Shown here: positions 38,873 through 64,000 of the stretch, piece by piece
Numbering within the stretch: the stretch's first letter is position 1
Layout of the letters: each line of letters begins with the position of its first letter
Source: Blastocystis sp. Blastoise
Lineage: Eukaryota; Sar; Bigyra; Opalinata; Blastocystidae
Direction of reading: 5' to 3'
Assembly (NCBI GenBank): GCA_039096225.1
Contig: JBBPEB010000015.1
Location: forward strand, 1,513,501-1,577,500
DNA length: 64,000 bases
Program-made: the position numbers and the translations under genes
The notes under the pieces: model-generated
What the model saw: only the letters and a program-made list of their open reading frames with translations
Told to the model about the DNA's origin: nothing
The model's database searches: none

Positions 38873-40322
38873 TAATAATAATAATAATAATAATAGAAAT
38901 ACTAGAAATTTAAATACAAATAGAAATGAAAGAAGAATGAATAATGAAATGGAAATTGAAATTGAATCTGAGAATACTAATAATACTAATACTAATTCTA
39001 ATCAAATTAATTCTTCTAATTCTAATACTTCTAATAATGATACTCAATCAGAAAGAGAATCTTATATTAATAATTCTAATAATAATCGTTCTAATACTCA
39101 TTCTAATACTCATTCTAATAATAATTCTAATACTCATTCTAATACTCATTCGAATAATAATACTCATAATAATAATAGATATAATAGAAATAGAAATAAT
39201 AATTATCATTCAAATAATAATAATAATAGATTTAATTATAATATAAATGATGAGAATGAATTGAATGAAGAATTAATAAATTCAGAAATTCAATATTATA
39301 AGAAAGTATCTAAACTTCTTAATGAATGTATTCAATCTATTAATACATTTACTTCTCAAATATCTATGAATAATAATAATTCTATTTCTATTCAATCTTC
39401 TATAAATATATTTATAGGTAAATTAGTAGAAATATATGAAATGAATACAGAAGAACCTATATTAGGTACAATATTAGAAAATCTAAATATATCAAATATT
39501 AATGAATCTATTAATATAATGAATATAGATTTATGGAATGATAGTAAGAATTCATTAAATCATTTTTATGATAATTCAAAAAGAATGATTGAAGATTTAT
39601 TAAAGAATAAAGAGAATATAAAGAATCATAGAGAAGCATCTAAAATAAGAAAAGATTTTGAAATTAATTCTAAATCTACTCTTCGTTCTCAAATATGGAA
39701 TAATAATACTGGAGAACATTGTACTATTCCTCCTGATACTCTTACTCAATTATATTCTGATTTATATTCTTCTCATGAATCTAATACTAATTCTACTTCT
39801 ACTTCTCCTCCTTTATGGTTATCTTCTAATATTTCTACTATACCTGAAAATTCTTCTTCTTTCAATATTATTAAATTTAAAGATGTTACTAGAATTCTAA
39901 GGAAACTTCCTAATAATAGTACTCCTGGTGCTAATGGAATTCCTTATGAAATCTATAAAAGAAGTACTTCTGCTAGATTATTATTAACTTATATCTTAGA
40001 AGTATGTAGATATAATGAAATTACTTTAAATAGTTGGAATGAATCTATTACTTGGTTATTAGATAAAGGAAAAGATGATAAATCTTCTTTAAATAATTGG
40101 AGACCATTATGTCTTCAAAATGTAGAATCAAAAATATTTTCTTCTCTTATAGTAGATTATATTAATAATATTAATAATTCTTATCATATTATATCTTCTT
40201 ATCAAAAAGGATTTACTCCTAATGTAGCTGGTTGTGAAGATCTTAATTATATTCTTAGTAATATCATAGCTGATTTCTTATATATAAAAGGGATAAGTAA
40301 GCACAAAATTGTACTGATATAA
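38873..40322 (+). pseudogene. Truncated non-LTR reverse transcriptase, second copy
   Basis: Identical to 6,173-7,622: early reverse-transcriptase motifs TPGANGIPYE, NNWRPL and YQKGF...GC are present, and the catalytic aspartates are missing because the RT-like frame ends at about 40,290. Confidence 0.75.
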
Positions 40323-42896
40323 ATGGACCGATTACTTTTTTGTGTTACGTATCTATGTTACACTGATAACAGAGTAAGATACTAAATGAAAAACGTATTC
40401 TGACGCGCTTTTAAAATTTTCAAAAATTCCACGTCTAAGGGCCTAAAACGGTCAGACAAAAAAAAAATTAACGGAAATGCCCCAAATAATTGGCTAAAAT
40501 TCAAAATTAAAATTTGTATCCAATAAACATATTTCGTACATAAAATTCCTATTTATTTTTCATTTTCTCAGAAATTTTTTCATTTTTTACATTTTTCTAC
40601 TTAAAAATTTCTTTTTATATTTTGTAAAATTTATTTTTTATAAATTTCATTTTTAAGTTATATTTTTCTTTATGATGTACTTTATATTTGTCATTAAATA
40701 TTAATATAATTTATTTTAAATGCATAACATTTCTCGCCACATGTATAAACGATTTTTAAACTTTAAAAAGACAATTAGACAAGAATCCTTTTTTTAAGAG
40801 ACTTTAATTGATTGAAATTAACTTATATACATAAAATAACCTGAGTAATGATAATATATAAAGCTTTTAAAAAAATTGATCCACAAAGTATTGAGATATC
40901 GGACACATTCTCTTTTGACTCCTTTGAATTTTAATGAAAACTATCTGGATCATCATGATAACTCATGAAACCATCCTAAAAGTCATTAAAACCTGTTTTT
41001 GACATGTTGAAAAATTGACAAAAAACTTCAATCGCGCGTTCTGTCAACATTTTTTATTTTATTAATTTTTAAACGTTACAGGATTTATCTTATGAGTTTA
41101 TATTCATAAATTATTTGAACACATTTTTAAAATAAAAAGGTCGAAGAGATATCGAAATCATTTCACTCTTAATAAAGAAATTTTGACTTAATATTTGTAG
41201 TTTAGATAAAATTCGCCACTCATTGAACCCATCAGGTTTCTTTTAAGACAAGAATGAGTGGATATATGTTTGGTTGACCCTCATAAAATCAAATTCTGAT
41301 TTTATATATGAATACAGTGACCTCTACCATACACAAATATATCATTATTGCATGTTTATGACAACAAAGTTGGTGTATTGGCAGATTTCGACCCCATTAA
41401 TTTCGACTTATGACTTTATATTTGGTGTAAGGATGCCCCATAAGATACATTATGATATTTTATGTCTTTAAAGGCTTTTTAAAAAAGGTCAAAAAAAGTT
41501 AATTGCGACTTTGTACCAAAAAAAGTCGTCCTAACACACTTTTTAAAAGTCATATTAATAGTTATTATACTATTACATAAATATATAAAGTCAAAATATA
41601 AAATATCGTTGGGTCTCGGTGTCAAAAATGAAAAAGAAATTTTGATACTTTTCAAAAATTTTATTTTTGATGTTTCAACTAAGGTCAATTTCGACCATTA
41701 TTATTATGTTTTTATTATTTATTTTTGTCATATTTAATACTATATGTGTCTATCTTATAAAATATATGAAAACTTTATAATATTATATTATATTAAAAGT
41801 TAAAATAAGATAAAAAAAAAGAGGTCTTGACAGAATTATCTACATTATTTTTTAAGTCAAACACATGAAGATTATGGACTTAATTCATAATTAATATTAT
41901 ATTTCTACATAATAATATTATAAATGTTTTATTATTATGCTAATTTTTATAAAATAATACTTTTTGCAAACTGATATAGATGTAATTGTTTTACAATCTT
42001 AATTAAAAAGGTTCAAATTTTTTTATAGTGATCAATAATCTTATTAATCTCTGTTTGAAACACATAAGAAGATGAGCTAACAATAAAAATGAAAAAGAAT
42101 ATTTTAAAACTTTCAGTATTTTTCTTTTCTTTTCTTTTTTTTATTGTACTGTATTTAGAAATAGATTTAAATACATTTAGCAAGTCATTTCATGAACAGA
42201 ATTAAAAGCGCCAATTGTAGAATGTCTAATTAATGAATTTTTAACTGATTGAAAGAATGATTGCCTAATTGTGAACAAAGAAACTTTAGCTGATTTTAGA
42301 GTGATATAAGAAAGGGTTACTTAAAACTACTATGCTATTTCTACGTTCAACATATTAATATATTGGTAACAACCAAATCATTCTTTATTTTAATAATTCC
42401 TTCTGTAAGTTTATTTTCATTTTTGTCTTTATCGTGTTTTTATTAATTAATTTATATATGTATAGAGAGTAGATGATAAATATAATAAATTATATTTGGT
42501 AATGATACAATGTAAATGGGTAAACTAATGATACAGGGGATAATGTATAACTTTTTTATTAGGTATGCTATTACTCATCTTAAGAATTGACTGTTACAAC
42601 TATGCTATCCAAAGAAAGAAAAGAAAGAAAAGAAATGTAGCTGGAAGTTATAAATAAATGGTTGGTTATTATGAAAAAAATGATATGAAGATTCCGTTTT
42701 TAAAAGTTCACCATTCATTTTTTGATATGTAAATTCACCACAAAATATCTTTGATGTCATGTATATATTTATATTATAATATATTATTTCTTTTATTATG
42801 TATATCTTTTTGATTTATTAAACCATTTGTTTTAATATACCTTTTATATATATAGAAGGTGCTTTTTGCTAAATCTTTCAGTATTGTTTAAGTACT

Positions 42897-61883
<18,987 letters not shown>

Positions 61884-62097
61884 GGAGTTTTTTAAATTTT
61901 TTTTTGTTTTTGCTTATAAATATTTTGTTGTTTTGTATTATTTTATTTCTTTCTTTAATTATTTATTCTTTTATATTATATTTTGTTTAGTTAAATATTT
62001 TATTTTTAAATTATTAAAAAAGTAAAATATTTTATATATATATGTTTACAAATATCTATATTGTTTAATTAATTAAATCTTATATATAATACTATAG

Positions 62098-63189
62098 GAA
62101 ACAAAAGAAAGCGATTTAATTCTCTTAAAAGAAGAGATATATTTGGAAATTTTATTAATTCACAAAATTCAAAAATGAAAAATAATCAAGTATTAAACGA
62201 AAATCAAAATGATTTTAATCAACACAATTCGTTATTAAATAACAATAATTCTTTAAATAATGAAGAAATAGTAACTGAACAACACCCAATACAACTAAAC
62301 AATATAGAAACTATATCTTCTTCTTCTTCTATTCCAAGTGTTACTTCAACTCAAAGTAATAATAATAATCTAATTGAAGCATCAATTAATGAAACAAATT
62401 TTATTGAATCAGATTTAAATAATAATACAAATTTAAATAATGGAATTATATATGAAACTTTAATAAATGAAACAGATTTTATTGAAACTGACATAAATAA
62501 TAATGAAAATATATCTCAATCAATAGTTGATGATAGTTTTAATTCCACTTTTGTTTTTGAAAATAATGAAACAAATAATAATACACAACCTACTATATTA
62601 AATAATCCTATAACTCCTTTACATAATCAACACAATAATGATATACTTTCAGATAATAATAATAGTATCAATAATAATCATATTCCATCTATACATAATA
62701 CACCAAATTCTAATACAAATAATCAAATAGTATCTCCTTCTACTTCTCTCATTATAACACCTCCTAGATTATCTCCTCTTGATTCAAGATTAATTAGTTC
62801 TTCTTCTTCTTCTCATAATAATAATAATAATTCTATTATTCCTCCTCTGCCAAGATCATCGATATTAGATGTATTAAATTATTATCAAATATCTCCTATT
62901 CAAAATCCTAATAATAATAATTTATTATCAACAAATATAAATAATCATAGAAGAAGAATTAGTTTTGATTCTTCTACTTCAGATGATGATACAAGTTCAG
63001 ATAATGATTTCACACCTATTATTCCTCCTAATACTACTAATAATCCTCTTCTACAAATAGAACCAATAAACACTACAAATAATAACGATATAGATATAGA
63101 TAATCAAAATGAAAATAATAATGAAGAAAATAATAACAATATTCCAATTGTTATAAGATTTGAAAACTGTGAAGCATGTATTAAATTAA
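62098..63189 (+). CDS. Asn/Ser-rich linker exon, second copy
   Basis: The same exon as 13,805-14,896, with the same acceptor ATAG, KRKRF basic patch, Asn/Ser runs and AA|GTATGC donor. An in-frame ATG lies at 62,175, and the unspliced frame stops at 63,218. Confidence 0.6.
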
Positions 63190-63341
63190 GTATGCTTAAT
63201 ATTATATCATTTTTATAATTCTTTCTTTATGATAATAAAACTATTATTATATTATGTATAGGAAATGGAGATCAAATAATAGAAGAGAATGAAAGAGATA
63301 TTCAAGGAAATAACAAATATGAATATTATAATATAGGTAAA

Positions 63342-64000
63342 ATGAATCATGTTTGTATTCATTGTGAAGCTCTTCATTTTGAAGCAGAAAAAACAAACTT
63401 TTATATCACAAAAAATTCTACATATAAAAAATACATTAATTTAATTAATGATTCAAGAATACAATTTGAATACTATGAAGGAGATCATGATTATATCATT
63501 ACAAGAAATTCAAATTATACAATGTGTTGTAATAATGGGAAAGTGAAAGTAGAATCACCTATAAATCTTCCAAATGAATTATTAAATCAATTAATGAGTC
63601 AAACACCAAATAATAAATTATTTAGAAATGAGATAAGAAGATATAATAATGCTTTTGCTTTTGCTTCTATGTCATGTTCTAATGTAGTAACAAGAATGAA
63701 TGGTCCAGGACCATATTTTTATAGAGTTCATGGTAATGTATATCATTCTATGAGTGATTTATATCCTTCTGATAATTCTCCTCCTTCTTTTAATCAAATA
63801 TATATTTATGATGAAGAAGAAGCTCTTCATATTCGAAATGGAAATAGTATGTTTTCAGAATTATCTTCTGATTTATTATTAAGTATTGATTCTATGATAA
63901 GAAATAATAATAAAATATATGAATCTTTTAAAACATTACATGAACAAGTAACAGAATCAAGAAGAATAAATAATACTACTTATTCACAAGTAAATTTAAA
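63342..64000 (+). CDS. Helitron RepHel transposase, second copy, 5' part only
   Basis: The exon opens at 63,262; the ATG at 63,342 corresponds to 15,049. The N-terminal CIHCEALHFEAEK finger and about 220 residues are seen before the window ends. Rep and helicase motifs lie beyond the window, so intactness cannot be judged. Confidence 0.9.
   Translation, partial: MNHVCIHCEALHFEAEKTNFYITKNSTYKKYINLINDSRIQFEYYEGDHDYIITRNSNYTMCCNNGKVKVESPINLPNELLNQLMSQTPNNKLFRNEIRRYNNAFAFASMSCSNVVTRMNGPGPYFYRVHGNVYHSMSDLYPSDNSPPSFNQIYIYDEEEALHIRNGNSMFSELSSDLLLSIDSMIRNNNKIYESFKTLHEQVTESRRINNTTYSQVNL

Overview
The window is a very AT-rich eukaryotic stretch built almost entirely of nested mobile elements. GT-AG introns, asparagine-rich reading frames written mostly with AAT, a Rep/Pif1-type Helitron transposase and long low-complexity tracts point to a repeat-laden, low-GC eukaryote. 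Anaerobic gut fungi (Neocallimastigomycota) fit best, but this rests on composition and style; no housekeeping gene is present to confirm it.

Large-scale layout. Positions 1 to about 15.7 kb recur almost letter for letter from 32,702 to the right end, so the window holds one complete and one incomplete copy of a 32.7-kb tandem segment. The second copy differs mainly by a 15.67-kb insertion (about 44,144-59,814) bounded by 15-bp terminal inverted repeats.

Copy 1, left to right: (a) 1-2,092, the right part of a 4.1-kb insertion seen whole at 30,652-34,792; (b) 2,193-3,226 and 6,173-7,622, two pieces of one asparagine-rich, non-LTR reverse-transcriptase reading frame, split by (c) a 2,946-bp non-autonomous Helitron (3,227-6,172) that starts with TC, ends with a GC-rich hairpin plus CTAG, and sits between A and T; (d) an autonomous Helitron ending in a hairpin plus CTAG at 20,101; (e) 20,102-29,643, one truncated and three complete tandem non-autonomous Helitrons separated by exactly TAA; (f) 29,645-30,651, another asparagine-rich piece, probably the upstream part of the same retroelement frame; (g) the 4.1-kb insertion, after which the order repeats.

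The autonomous Helitron gene is the most unusual object. Its RepHel core (HUH motif, two-tyrosine motif, Pif1/RecD-like helicase) lies at 15,049-19,821, but the open frame can be followed upstream across GT-AG introns to an ATG at 10,199. That upstream part holds about 19 micro-exons of exactly 27 nt, each reading DSGSKLLTQ or a variant, separated by introns made largely of TA repeats. Every internal exon from 10,442 to 13,421 is a multiple of three and every intron is phase 1, so any exon can be skipped without shifting frame. An alternative terminal exon would give a short protein lacking RepHel. The layout recalls the micro-exon genes of schistosomes. It is inferred from sequence alone and needs transcript support.

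The second notable object is a 68-nt tRNA-like cloverleaf on the minus strand, present seven times in three diverged sequence types with compensating stem changes and a B-box that is perfect in most copies. It lies next to the 3' heptamer tract in the non-autonomous Helitrons and twice inside the 15.67-kb insertion, where one copy is preceded by sequence related to the Helitron interior.

The 15.67-kb insertion otherwise holds a purine-rich left arm, a pyrimidine-rich right arm, long AT-rich tracts, a frameshifted BED-finger-like relic and a few weak spliced-exon candidates. No intact transposase was recognised in it.
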